Shown: piece after piece, positions 1 to 6,695 of the stretch
How the letters are laid out: every line of letters begins with the position of its first letter
How positions within the stretch are numbered: the first letter of the stretch is position 1
Assembly (NCBI GenBank): GCA_017380975.1
Contig: JAFOCX010000197.1
Span: 1 to 6,749, forward strand
Direction: 5' to 3'
Length of the DNA stretch: 6,749 nucleotides
Source: Lachnospiraceae bacterium
GTDB taxonomy: Bacteria > Bacillota > Clostridia > Lachnospirales > Lachnospiraceae
Made by a program: the position numbers and the translations under genes
The notes under the pieces: generated by a model
What the model was told of the DNA's origin: nothing
The model's database searches: none
What the model saw: only the letters and a program-made list of their open reading frames with translations

Positions 1-524
1 AGAAAGCAAAAGCACTTATGGCAGAAGCTGGTTACCCGGATGGTTTCGATTGCTCCATCTACGTAAACGGCGACAACAGAACACGTTCCGCTACAATCGT
101 ACAGGCTCAGCTTGCTGAGGTCGGTATCAACGTAGAGATCTCCACATATGAGTGGGGCGCACTCCTTGAGATCCTTACTAAAGGTGATCACGAGTTATTC
201 TTCCTTGGCTGGTCCAACTCCACCTTCGATGCTGACGGTTCCACATTCGCTCTGTTCCACAGCTCCAACTTCGGTGCTACAGGTAACCGTGCTTGGTTAG
301 ATGACGAGCAGGTTGACTCCCTCATCGAGGCTGCTCAGACAGAAGTTGATCACGAGAAACGTATGGATCTCTACAAACAGCTTCAGTTCAGACTTAAAGA
401 GCTTGCTCCGTGGGTACCGATTTACTACAAAGATGACAACGTAGGTATCCGTGCAGACCTTAAGGGCTTCAGACTCCACAAGGGTGCTACACACTGGATC
501 GGTAACGCTCACTACGAGGAATAA
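1..524 (+). CDS. Peptide ABC transporter substrate-binding protein, family 5 (C-terminal part)
   Basis: This is the C-terminal end of an extracellular solute-binding protein of the SBP_bac_5 (DppA/OppA) family. In Gram-positives such proteins are lipid-anchored outside the membrane and deliver di- or oligopeptides to the permease. The frame is open to the left edge: the codons before the ATG at 18 read KAKAL and continue into MAEAGYPDGF, the usual family wording for the final lobe, so that ATG is internal. About 174 residues are visible against a usual 500-550. Other typical segments are the stretch beginning FFLGWSNSTFDADG, the helix around YKQLQFRLKELAPWVPIYYK, and a terminal domain ending in NAHYEE-stop. 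The N-terminal lipobox and most of the ligand pocket lie outside the window, so substrate length (dipeptide, oligopeptide, or even another solute such as nickel) cannot be judged. The downstream DppBCDF-type genes support a peptide role. Confidence 0.93.
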   Translation, partial: KAKALMAEAGYPDGFDCSIYVNGDNRTRSATIVQAQLAEVGINVEISTYEWGALLEILTKGDHELFFLGWSNSTFDADGSTFALFHSSNFGATGNRAWLDDEQVDSLIEAAQTEVDHEKRMDLYKQLQFRLKELAPWVPIYYKDDNVGIRADLKGFRLHKGATHWIGNAHYEE

Positions 525-564
525 TTACATACGATTATTACACTTGTTGTAAAAACGTAGTGTT

Positions 565-597
565 ACACGGTGCGAGTTACAACTCGCACCGTGTTTT
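565..597 (+). terminator. Intrinsic terminator or attenuator between binding protein and permease genes
   Basis: A perfect inverted repeat has arms 565-578 (ACACGGTGCGAGTT) and 581-594. Allowing a real loop, it forms about 13 base pairs (565-577 with 582-594) around a four-base loop. It is followed by only four T residues (594-597) and then AAAA. The stem is strong and GC-rich but the T-run is short, so partial termination, or a 3' stabilising stem for the binding-protein mRNA, is more likely than a complete stop. This position suits an importer that needs more binding protein than membrane components. The structure is seen in the sequence; its effect is inferred. Confidence 0.75.
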
Positions 598-611
598 AAA
601 ATGACGGAGAT

Positions 612-630
612 TGTTAAATTTCTGTTAACA
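612..630. promoter_or_regulatory. Operator-like inverted repeat upstream of dppB
   Basis: TGTTAA (612-617) and TTAACA (625-630) form an inverted repeat with a seven-base spacer, and the right half is itself part of the palindrome TGTTAACA. The TGTTAA word also recurs as a direct repeat 11 bases apart (612 and 623), about one helical turn. It lies 48 bases before the dppB start and after the terminator hairpin, a plausible place for a regulator. No convincing -35/-10 pair is seen nearby and the region is AT-rich, so chance is a real alternative. Confidence 0.25.
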
Positions 631-677
631 GCAAGAAACAATAAAGGGGCCATTTATAGGCAGATTGGAAGGTATAA

Positions 678-1607
678 ATGAGTAGATACGTCTTAAAACG
701 TCTTGTAATGCTGATCCCGGTATTAATCGGCGTTACTTTCCTTGTATATTTCATCATCAGCCTTTCACCAGGTGATACAGCGGCTATGCTTGCCGGTGAA
801 GATGCTGACGCAGCAACAATCGAAGCACTTAGACATGAACTCGGACTTGACCAGCCTGTAATCGTACAGTATGCGAAATACATGCTGAACCTGTTACAGG
901 GTGATATGGGTAACTCCTATAAGACAGGTCGTCCGGTAACAAATATGATCGTTTCCTGTTTCCCGAATACAGCGAAACTTGCATTCTGGTCCATCCTCGT
1001 AGCGGTAGGCATCGCTCTTCCGATCGGTGTTATCTCTGCTACAAAACAGTATTCCATGTTCGATAACGTAGGTATGGTAGTAGCTCTTATCGGTGTAGCG
1101 ACACCGAACTTCTGGCTTGGTCTTATGATGATCATCCTGTTCTCCCTGAACCTCGGCTGGTTACCGTCCGGTGGTAACAAGGGCTGGAGCTCTTACATCA
1201 TGCCGGCGATCACACTTGGTACAGGTGACGCAGCGCTTATCACACGTATGACACGTTCCTCCATGCTCGAGGTTATCCGTGCGGACTATATCCGTACAGC
1301 AAGAGCGAAGGGCGTTCCGGAGAACAAAGTAGTATATCAGCACGCATTAAGAAACGCCCTGATCCCGGTAGTAACAGCCATCGGTCTTCAGTTCGGTTCC
1401 CTTTTAGGTGGTGCTACACTTACAGAGACAGTATTCGCTTGGCCGGGTATCGGTCGTTCTACAGTTGACTCCATCAAGACAAAAGATACAACTCAGGTTC
1501 TTGGTAACATCGTAGTTCTGACAATCACATTCAGCTGTGTTAACCTTTTAGTTGACATCCTGTATGCGTTCATCGACCCGCGTATCAAAGCGCAGTATAA
1601 GAAATAA
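678..1607 (+). CDS. dppB: Dipeptide/oligopeptide ABC transporter permease, DppB type
   Basis: This inner-membrane subunit forms one half of the transport channel of a peptide importer (BPD_transp_1 family). The 309 residues match the usual 305-340. A first membrane helix lies at about 9-29, followed by the external segment SPGDTAAML and the family hallmark HELGLDQP near 53-60. Further hydrophobic segments lie near 100-122, 131-160, 172-190, 228-248 and 276-300. The cytoplasmic EAA coupling loop is at about 202-232 (RTARAKGVPENKVVYQHALR), with its conserved Gly at 212; it docks on an ATPase subunit. The start is ATG at 678, preceded by GGAAGG (667-672) at five bases, weaker than the sites of the downstream genes. 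The next gene begins 11 bases after the stop. The DppB type is inferred from length and order; OppB- and NikB-like permeases look similar, so the substrate is not fixed by this gene alone. Confidence 0.93.
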   Translation: MSRYVLKRLVMLIPVLIGVTFLVYFIISLSPGDTAAMLAGEDADAATIEALRHELGLDQPVIVQYAKYMLNLLQGDMGNSYKTGRPVTNMIVSCFPNTAKLAFWSILVAVGIALPIGVISATKQYSMFDNVGMVVALIGVATPNFWLGLMMIILFSLNLGWLPSGGNKGWSSYIMPAITLGTGDAALITRMTRSSMLEVIRADYIRTARAKGVPENKVVYQHALRNALIPVVTAIGLQFGSLLGGATLTETVFAWPGIGRSTVDSIKTKDTTQVLGNIVVLTITFSCVNLLVDILYAFIDPRIKAQYKK

Positions 1608-1612
1608 GGAGG
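1606..1612 (+). promoter_or_regulatory. Ribosome binding site of dppC, overlapping the dppB stop
   Basis: AAGGAGG is a near-perfect Shine-Dalgarno sequence six bases before the ATG at 1619. Its first two bases are the last two of the dppB TAA stop, so ribosomes finishing dppB sit on the dppC initiation site. This favours translational coupling and equal amounts of the two permeases. Confidence 0.85.
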
Positions 1613-1618
1613 CATCAT

Positions 1619-2494
1619 ATGGCAGCAACAAAAGCAGCTCCAAAAAAGCGTAGCCAGTTCGAAGAAGTATGGCGCCGTTTGAAAAAGAACAAAATGGCTA
1701 TGATCGGTCTTGCGATCGTAGTATTCCTTGTATTATTAGCTGTATTTGCAGACTTCCTTTTCGATTATGAGCAGGTAGTAATCAAACAGAATACAGCAAT
1801 CCGTCTTCAGGGACCGAGTGCAGAGCACTGGTTCGGTACAGACGAATTCGGCCGTGACATCTTAGCTCGTCTTGTTCACGGTGGAAGAATTTCCCTCGTA
1901 GTAGGTGTTATTGCGGTAGCAATTGCCCTTGTACTTGGTGGTACACTTGGTGCGATCTCCGGTTTCTTTGGTGGTAAAGTAGATATGTTAATCTCCCGTG
2001 CAATGGATATCCTCCTTGCAGTTCCGAGCTTACTTCTCTCCATCACAATCGTATCCGCATTAGGTCCGTCCATTATCAACCTTATGATCGCGATCGCGGT
2101 ATCTTCCGTCCCGGGTTATGCGCGTATCGTAAGATCTTCCGTTATGACTGTACGTGATAACGAGTTCGTAGAGGCAGCAAAAGCGATCGGTGCCAACGAT
2201 GCACAGATCATCGCTTCCCACATCCTTCCGAACTGTCTTGCTCCGATCATCGTACAGGTATCCCTTAAGGTAGCGTCCGCTATCCTTTCCACATCCGGTC
2301 TTAGCTTCCTTGGCCTTGGTGTTAAGGCACCGACTCCGGAGTGGGGTTCCATGCTTTCCGGTGGCCGTGCATACCTTCGTAACGCACCGCACCTGACAGT
2401 ATTCCCGGGCCTCTGCATCATGCTTACAATCCTTTCCATGAACCTTCTTGGTGATGGTCTCCGTGATGCACTGGATCCGAAGTTAAAACAGTAA
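1619..2494 (+). CDS. dppC: Dipeptide/oligopeptide ABC transporter permease, DppC type
   Basis: This second membrane subunit pairs with DppB to form the translocation path. Its 291 residues are normal for the family. A Lys/Arg-rich cytoplasmic N-terminus ([20 protein letters not shown]) precedes the first helix at about 27-48, as in the OppC_N domain. The conserved [11 protein letters not shown] lies at 70-80. Hydrophobic segments follow near 90-115, 124-146, 150-166, 207-232 and 261-277. The EAA loop is at about 182-212 ([20 protein letters not shown]), with Gly191 at the expected place, followed by the family block [16 protein letters not shown]. The C-terminus [14 protein letters not shown] is also typical. 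The ATG start is fixed by AAGGAGG six bases upstream. The gap to dppD is 13 bases, so it sits inside the dppBCDF operon. Confidence 0.94.
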   Translation: MAATKAAPKKRSQFEEVWRRLKKNKMAMIGLAIVVFLVLLAVFADFLFDYEQVVIKQNTAIRLQGPSAEHWFGTDEFGRDILARLVHGGRISLVVGVIAVAIALVLGGTLGAISGFFGGKVDMLISRAMDILLAVPSLLLSITIVSALGPSIINLMIAIAVSSVPGYARIVRSSVMTVRDNEFVEAAKAIGANDAQIIASHILPNCLAPIIVQVSLKVASAILSTSGLSFLGLGVKAPTPEWGSMLSGGRAYLRNAPHLTVFPGLCIMLTILSMNLLGDGLRDALDPKLKQ

Positions 2495-2500
2495 GGGGGA
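2493..2500 (+). promoter_or_regulatory. Ribosome binding site selecting a GTG start for dppD
   Basis: AAGGGGGA begins within the dppC stop codon and lies seven bases before GTG at 2508. No ATG in the dppD frame lies close to it, so GTG is the best-supported start. The core has a G where the anti-Shine-Dalgarno consensus AAGGAGG has A. Together with GTG this may lower initiation slightly compared with dppC and dppF. Confidence 0.7.
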
Positions 2501-2507
2501 TATAACA

Positions 2508-3518
2508 GTGGCACAGAAAAATCCGAAAGATTTAATCCTTGATATTAAAGATCTCGTGATCCATTACGAGACAGATGACGGTACAGTAGAAGCTGTAAAC
2601 GGCATCGATATTCAGCTTGAATATGGTAAGACACTCGGCCTCGTAGGTGAGACAGGTTCCGGTAAGACAACAACAGCTCTTTCCGTGCTCCGTCTTGTTC
2701 CGGACCCGCCGGGAGTTATCAAAAACGGTTCCATCTTCCTTGACGGTAAAGATATCATGAACCTCCCGCAGAAGGAACTGGAGGCAGTTCGTGGTCACTT
2801 AGCATCCATGATCTTCCAGGACCCGATGACATCCTTAAACCCGGTATTCACAGTTGGCGACCAGATCTCTGAGGTTATCGCTCTTCATGAGAACTGCTCC
2901 AAGGCTGAGGCTGACCAGAAAGCCGGCGACATGCTCGAAGTAGTAGGTATCCCGAGAGAGCGTTTCGGTGAGTATCCGCACCAGTTCTCCGGTGGTATGA
3001 AACAGCGTGTAGTTATCGCTATGGCACTTGCATGTAACCCGAAACTTCTTCTTGCCGATGAGCCGACAACAGCTCTGGACGTAACAATCCAGGCACAGGT
3101 TCTTGAGACAATGAAGGGTCTTCGTGAAAAATACGGTTCTGCTATGATCATGATCACACATGACCTTGGTATCATCGCTGAGGTATGTGACGAAGTATCT
3201 GTAGTATATGCAGGACAGATCGTTGAGCACGGTACACTTGTAGACGTATTCAACCACACAAGACATCCGTACACAGAGGGTCTCTTCGGTTCCCTTCCGA
3301 ACATCGAGATCAAGAGAAACCGTCTTTCCCCGATCCCGGGCCTCATGCCGGACCCGACAGATCTTCCGAAGGGCTGCTGCTTCGCACCGAGATGTAAGTA
3401 TGCAACTCCGGAGTGTGAGAAAGCAAGACCGGGCAAGAAGTGGTTAAGCGATACACACTATGTACGCTGCTCCAGATACGATGAGCCGAACTTTAAGATT
3501 GAGAGGGAGGATCAGTAA
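2508..3518 (+). CDS. dppD: Dipeptide/oligopeptide ABC transporter ATP-binding protein, DppD type
   Basis: This cytoplasmic ATPase powers the importer, working as a heterodimer with DppF beneath DppB/DppC. All nucleotide-binding motifs are intact in 336 residues: Walker A GETGSGKT at 47-54, Q-loop Gln104 in [13 protein letters not shown] signature FSGGMKQR at 160-167, Walker B LLLADE at 180-185 with catalytic Glu185, D-loop near 189-192, and switch His218. The C-terminal oligopeptide extension starts near HPYTEGL and carries Cys290, Cys296, Cys303 and Cys321 in the spacing known to bind a [4Fe-4S] cluster in Dpp/Opp ATPases; Cys291 is an additional cysteine. Translation starts at GTG with AAGGGGGA upstream. 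The TAA stop overlaps the dppF ATG by one base (TAATG at 3516-3520), implying translational coupling of the two partners. The DppD assignment is firm at family level; the exact substrate is not. Confidence 0.95.
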   Translation: MAQKNPKDLILDIKDLVIHYETDDGTVEAVNGIDIQLEYGKTLGLVGETGSGKTTTALSVLRLVPDPPGVIKNGSIFLDGKDIMNLPQKELEAVRGHLASMIFQDPMTSLNPVFTVGDQISEVIALHENCSKAEADQKAGDMLEVVGIPRERFGEYPHQFSGGMKQRVVIAMALACNPKLLLADEPTTALDVTIQAQVLETMKGLREKYGSAMIMITHDLGIIAEVCDEVSVVYAGQIVEHGTLVDVFNHTRHPYTEGLFGSLPNIEIKRNRLSPIPGLMPDPTDLPKGCCFAPRCKYATPECEKARPGKKWLSDTHYVRCSRYDEPNFKIEREDQ

Positions 3519-4468
3519 TGGCAAAAACAATTCTTGAAGTTAAGAATCTTAAAAAATACTTCCACACACCAAAGGGAATGCTTCATGCGGTAGATGATGT
3601 AAACTTCACTATCGAAGAAGGCAAAACTCTCGGTGTAGTAGGTGAGTCCGGCTGTGGTAAATCCACAACAGGCCGTGCGATCCTTCGTCTTCACGAGCCG
3701 ACATCCGGTGAAGTTATCTTCAACGGTGAGAACATCCTTACAAAGAACAAAGACGAGATGCGTCTTTTAAGACGTCAGATGCAGCTGATCTTCCAGGACC
3801 CGTATGCATCCCTTGACCCGCGTAACACTGTATCCGAGATCATCGGTGAGCCGTTAAAACTCCAGAAGATTATCCCGGATAAAGCAAAGAGACTTGAGAA
3901 AGTTTATGAGCTTATGGAGACAGTAGGTCTTGCAGAGCGTCTTGTTAACACATACCCGCACGAGCTCGACGGTGGCCGTCGTCAGCGTATCGGTATCGCA
4001 CGTGCGCTTGCAATGGAGCCGAAGTTCATCGTATGTGACGAGCCGGTATCCGCACTTGACGTATCCATCCAGGCTCAGATCCTGAACCTGATGCAGGATC
4101 TTCAGGAACAGATGGGTCTTACATACATGTTCATCACACATGACCTTTCCGTAGTACATCACTTTGCTGATGATATCGCGGTAATGTACCTTGGTCAGCT
4201 GATCGAGAAAGCTCCGTCCGGAATGCTGTTCGACAAGCCGACACATCCGTACACACAGGCTCTGTTATCCGCTATCCCGGTACCGAGCTTAAATAAGAAG
4301 AGAGAGCGTATCTTACTTAAGGGTGAGATCACATCCCCGATCAATCCGAAGCCGGGCTGCCGTTTCGCTGCACGTTGTCCGTATGCAACAGACAGATGTA
4401 GAAGCGAAGAGCCGAAGCTCAAAGAGATCGAGCCGAACCACTTCGTAGCTTGTCACCTTTGTGACTAA
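3518..4468 (+). CDS. dppF: Dipeptide/oligopeptide ABC transporter ATP-binding protein, DppF type
   Basis: This is the second ATPase of the importer, partner of DppD. Its 316 residues contain Walker A GESGCGKS at 42-49, Q-loop Gln93 in [10 protein letters not shown], Walker B FIVCDE at 170-175 with catalytic Glu175, D-loop SALDV at 178-182 and switch His208. The ABC signature reads LDGGRRQR at 150-157: the usual Ser of LSGG is Asp151, so the ATP site made by DppD Walker A and this signature may be degenerate, while the opposite site (DppF Walker A with DppD FSGG) looks complete. The C-terminal extension has Cys281, Cys287, Cys294 and Cys312, the pattern of an iron-sulfur cluster, with an additional Cys315. 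AGGGAGG (3504-3510) lies seven bases before the ATG inside the end of dppD. It is the last gene of the operon; a strong terminator follows after about 50 bases. Confidence 0.95.
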   Translation: MAKTILEVKNLKKYFHTPKGMLHAVDDVNFTIEEGKTLGVVGESGCGKSTTGRAILRLHEPTSGEVIFNGENILTKNKDEMRLLRRQMQLIFQDPYASLDPRNTVSEIIGEPLKLQKIIPDKAKRLEKVYELMETVGLAERLVNTYPHELDGGRRQRIGIARALAMEPKFIVCDEPVSALDVSIQAQILNLMQDLQEQMGLTYMFITHDLSVVHHFADDIAVMYLGQLIEKAPSGMLFDKPTHPYTQALLSAIPVPSLNKKRERILLKGEITSPINPKPGCRFAARCPYATDRCRSEEPKLKEIEPNHFVACHLCD

Positions 4469-4521
4469 TCGCCAAAAGCGGTACGGAACATCTTTCTTCA
4501 AATGATTTGATGAAATGATCG

Positions 4522-4558
4522 ATGAGTCCTCAGTATCATGCTGAGGGCTCATTTTTTT
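4522..4558 (+). terminator. Intrinsic terminator of the dpp operon
   Basis: Arms 4522-4533 (ATGAGTCCTCAG) and 4541-4552 (CTGAGGGCTCAT) form a 12-base-pair stem with a single U.G wobble (4527 with 4547) and a seven-base loop. Seven T residues follow at 4552-4558, the first of them pairing in the stem. This is a textbook rho-independent terminator, 54 bases after the dppF stop. It separates the importer operon from the peptidase gene. Confidence 0.93.
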
Positions 4559-4578
4559 GTCAAAATTACACTTTTTTC

Positions 4579-4607
4579 TTGTAAAGTAACTATGTAAGTT
4601 GTATAAT
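4579..4607 (+). promoter_or_regulatory. Sigma-A type promoter of the S9 peptidase gene
   Basis: TTGTAA (4579-4584) is a four-of-six -35 box. It is followed by a 17-base spacer and a perfect -10 box TATAAT (4602-4607). Transcription should start near 4614-4615. An AT-rich tract including six Ts lies just upstream (4572-4577), a possible UP-like element. Placement between the dpp terminator and the peptidase gene supports a separate transcription unit. The inverted repeat TTACA (4566-4570) / TGTAA (4580-4584) overlaps the -35 box and could be a regulator site. Confidence 0.85.
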
Positions 4608-4613
4608 AAATAT

Positions 4614-4692
4614 TGGTGTAGTCAGCGCATTCGTGCGTAAAACAACACGAAGAACCTTTTAAGTTCTATCAGTAAAATGGGGGTATTTCATT
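4614..4692 (+). promoter_or_regulatory. 5' leader of the peptidase mRNA
   Basis: The inferred leader is about 78 bases long. It holds CGCA-TTCG-TGCG (4626-4637), a small hairpin with a UUCG loop. An alternative helix, TTCGTG (4630-4635) with CACGAA (4646-4651), is mutually exclusive with the first. A third hairpin is AGAAC/GTTCT (4651-4655 / 4663-4667). The ribosome binding site TGGGGG (4678-4683) lies nine bases before the ATG. None of this matches a riboswitch class I recognise; the helices are short and may be incidental. Confidence 0.35.
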
Positions 4693-6672
4693 ATGAAACA
4701 CATTGGTATCAATGACTTTTTATTCTATCACTATCCGACAGCGATCGTGACATCTCCGGATGGAAAACACGGTATTATCCCGGTTGTGAATGTAAATGAG
4801 AAAGACAATTGCTATGATTCCTGTCTCTGGATCATGGATACAGAAACAGGTGAGTATAAGAAACTCACAAACGGTAGAAAAGAGAGAAACTTTATCTGGG
4901 TTGACAATGAGACTGTTATGTTTACATCCAACCGTGATAAAGCATACGCTGATAAAGTAAAGAGCGGTGAAGACTGGACATGCTTCTACACAATCAACAT
5001 CGCAGGTGGTGAAGCACAGTTTGCATTTGCAATTCCGCGTTCCGTTTCTAAGTTCAAAAAAGTTGGCGATAAGCTGGTTATGGTAGTGAAGTATGACTAC
5101 AACAAACCGGATTTCGCAAACATGAACGATGAAGAGAAAAAGGCTGCTAAGAAAGCTTGGGAAGATGAGAAAGATTACGAAGTATTCGATGAGCTTCCGT
5201 TCTGGGCAAACGGCCAGGGTATCGTAAACAAGAAGAGAGCACGTCTCTGCATCTACGATATGACAACAGGAACAAACGAGATCGTAAGTGAAGATTACGA
5301 GAACATCGAGAACTACTGGATCGAAGGCAACAAAGTTCTCTATGTTGGCAACCTCTATACAGATAAAAAGGGCTTATACCAGGGTCTCAAATCTTATTCC
5401 TTAGCAGACGGAACAACAGAAGTTCTTGTTGAGCAGAAAGATATGAAGATTGAGTACGCTTGTATCTTAAACGGCAAAGTGATCTTCTTCGGTTCTGATA
5501 TGAAACTGTACGGCTGCAACGAAAACTGCAAGCTTTACACAGTAGAAAACGGCGAAGTGAAATTCCTTGCTGATTACGATGACAGCGTTCACAACACAGT
5601 TGGTTCTGACGTGAAGTTCTCCGACGGTGGTGACAAAGCTCATGATGATAAATACATCTACACACTTTCCACAACAAGAAAGAACACAGTATTAAGACGT
5701 TTTGATGAAAATGGTAACTTCGAGACACTGATCGACAGACAGGGTTCCATCAACAACTTCTGTCTCTGCGGTGACAAGTTCTACTATGCAGCAATGCGTG
5801 ATCTTGGACTTTCTGAGATTTACAGCTTCGACGGAAAAGAAGAGAAGAAATTAACATTCTTCAACGACGAACTTCTTGCAGAGAGAAATGTATGTCCGAT
5901 TGAAGAGTTTACATTTACATATAAGGGATGCGAGCTTGACGGTTACGTTATGAAACCGGCAAACTACGATCCGAATAAGACATATCCGGGTCTCTTAACA
6001 ATCCACGGCGGCCCGAGAGTAATCTTCGGTTCTGTATACTTCCACGAGATGCAGTTCTTTGCAAATGAAGGTTACTTTGTATTCTACACAAACCCGTTAG
6101 GTTCCGACGGACGCGGCAATGCGTTTGCAGACCTTTCCGGAAGACACGGCAGCGTAGACTTTGACCATGTAATGGCATTAACAGACGAAGTTCTGAAGAT
6201 GTATCCGCAGATTGATGAGAAACGTCTCGGTGTAATGGGCGGTTCCTACGGCGGTTACATGACAAACTGGATCATCGGCAACACAACACGTTTCGCAGCA
6301 GCTGCTTCCCAGAGATCTATTTCCAACTGGGTATCTAAGTGTATGACAACAGATATCGGTTACTACTTCAACATGGATCAGATCAAAGCAGATCCGTGGA
6401 ACAGCCCGGATAAGATGTGGACACATTCTCCGCTGAAATATGCGAATATGGCGAAGACTCCGACATTATTTATCCAGTCTGACGAAGACTACCGCTGCTG
6501 GATGGGTGATGCGATCCAGATGTTCTCCGCTCTGAAGTTCTTCGGCGTTGAGACAAGAATGTGCCTGTTCCATGGCGAGAACCATGAACTTTCCCGTTCC
6601 GGTAAACCAACACACAGACTCCGCAGATTAAAAGAGATGTACGATTGGTTTGAGAAATATCTGAAAGCATAA
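4693..6672 (+). CDS. S9 family serine peptidase (acylaminoacyl-peptidase/dipeptidyl-peptidase type)
   Basis: This is a prolyl-oligopeptidase-clan serine peptidase that cleaves short peptides. The 659 residues are usual for the S9C branch. Residues from 1 to about 390 form a beta-strand-rich region read as the beta-propeller gate, starting with the family phrase NDFLFYHYPTAIVTSPDGK. A charged Lys/Glu/Asp-rich segment spans about 140-165. The alpha/beta-hydrolase domain follows. HGGP (438-441) is next to the oxyanion hole. GGSYGG (516-521) has nucleophile Ser518. The acid is Asp599 in SDEDYRC, with Arg601 two residues on as in acylaminoacyl peptidases. The base is His631 in GENHELSRSGKP. All three catalytic residues are in the correct order and spacing. 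There is no signal peptide or membrane helix, so it is cytoplasmic. It has its own promoter and terminator and double stop codons (TAATAG). Degradation of peptides imported by the adjacent Dpp system is inferred. Aminopeptidase versus acyl-peptide specificity cannot be told from sequence. Confidence 0.94.
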   Translation: MKHIGINDFLFYHYPTAIVTSPDGKHGIIPVVNVNEKDNCYDSCLWIMDTETGEYKKLTNGRKERNFIWVDNETVMFTSNRDKAYADKVKSGEDWTCFYTINIAGGEAQFAFAIPRSVSKFKKVGDKLVMVVKYDYNKPDFANMNDEEKKAAKKAWEDEKDYEVFDELPFWANGQGIVNKKRARLCIYDMTTGTNEIVSEDYENIENYWIEGNKVLYVGNLYTDKKGLYQGLKSYSLADGTTEVLVEQKDMKIEYACILNGKVIFFGSDMKLYGCNENCKLYTVENGEVKFLADYDDSVHNTVGSDVKFSDGGDKAHDDKYIYTLSTTRKNTVLRRFDENGNFETLIDRQGSINNFCLCGDKFYYAAMRDLGLSEIYSFDGKEEKKLTFFNDELLAERNVCPIEEFTFTYKGCELDGYVMKPANYDPNKTYPGLLTIHGGPRVIFGSVYFHEMQFFANEGYFVFYTNPLGSDGRGNAFADLSGRHGSVDFDHVMALTDEVLKMYPQIDEKRLGVMGGSYGGYMTNWIIGNTTRFAAAASQRSISNWVSKCMTTDIGYYFNMDQIKADPWNSPDKMWTHSPLKYANMAKTPTLFIQSDEDYRCWMGDAIQMFSALKFFGVETRMCLFHGENHELSRSGKPTHRLRRLKEMYDWFEKYLKA

Positions 6673-6695
6673 TAGGCAGTAAGTTCGGATTTTAT

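Noticed and set aside
18..524. ATG at 18 as true start of the first gene
   Set aside because: The same frame is open upstream and encodes KAKAL directly before, part of a conserved family segment, so the gene starts left of the window.
611..643. Possible promoter for dppB (TTGTTA with a downstream AACAAT)
   Set aside because: The best pair has a 20-base spacer and a poor -10 box. I cannot support a promoter here.
2086..2097. GCGATCGC palindrome (HIP1-like) in dppC
   Set aside because: It is a by-product of alternating ATC and GCG/GCT codons for Ile-Ala-Ile-Ala. A single copy in a non-cyanobacterial context has no meaning.
2116..2514. Minus-strand open frame across the end of dppC
   Set aside because: Shadow of dppC produced by codon bias; product has low-complexity Arg/Pro-rich wording and no family features.
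2885..3436. Long open frame on the minus strand (183 codons) inside dppD
   Set aside because: It lies wholly within a well-supported ATPase gene, has no ribosome binding site that I can see, and its product resembles nothing. The biased codons of dppD leave few reverse-strand stops.
4677..4715. Short upstream ORF (12 codons) overlapping the peptidase start
   Set aside because: Its ATG lies inside the peptidase ribosome binding site and it has no Shine-Dalgarno sequence of its own.
5387..5728. Minus-strand open frame inside the peptidase gene
   Set aside because: Product is Arg/Cys/Ser-rich junk-like sequence, fully inside a continuous peptidase coding region with conserved domain structure.
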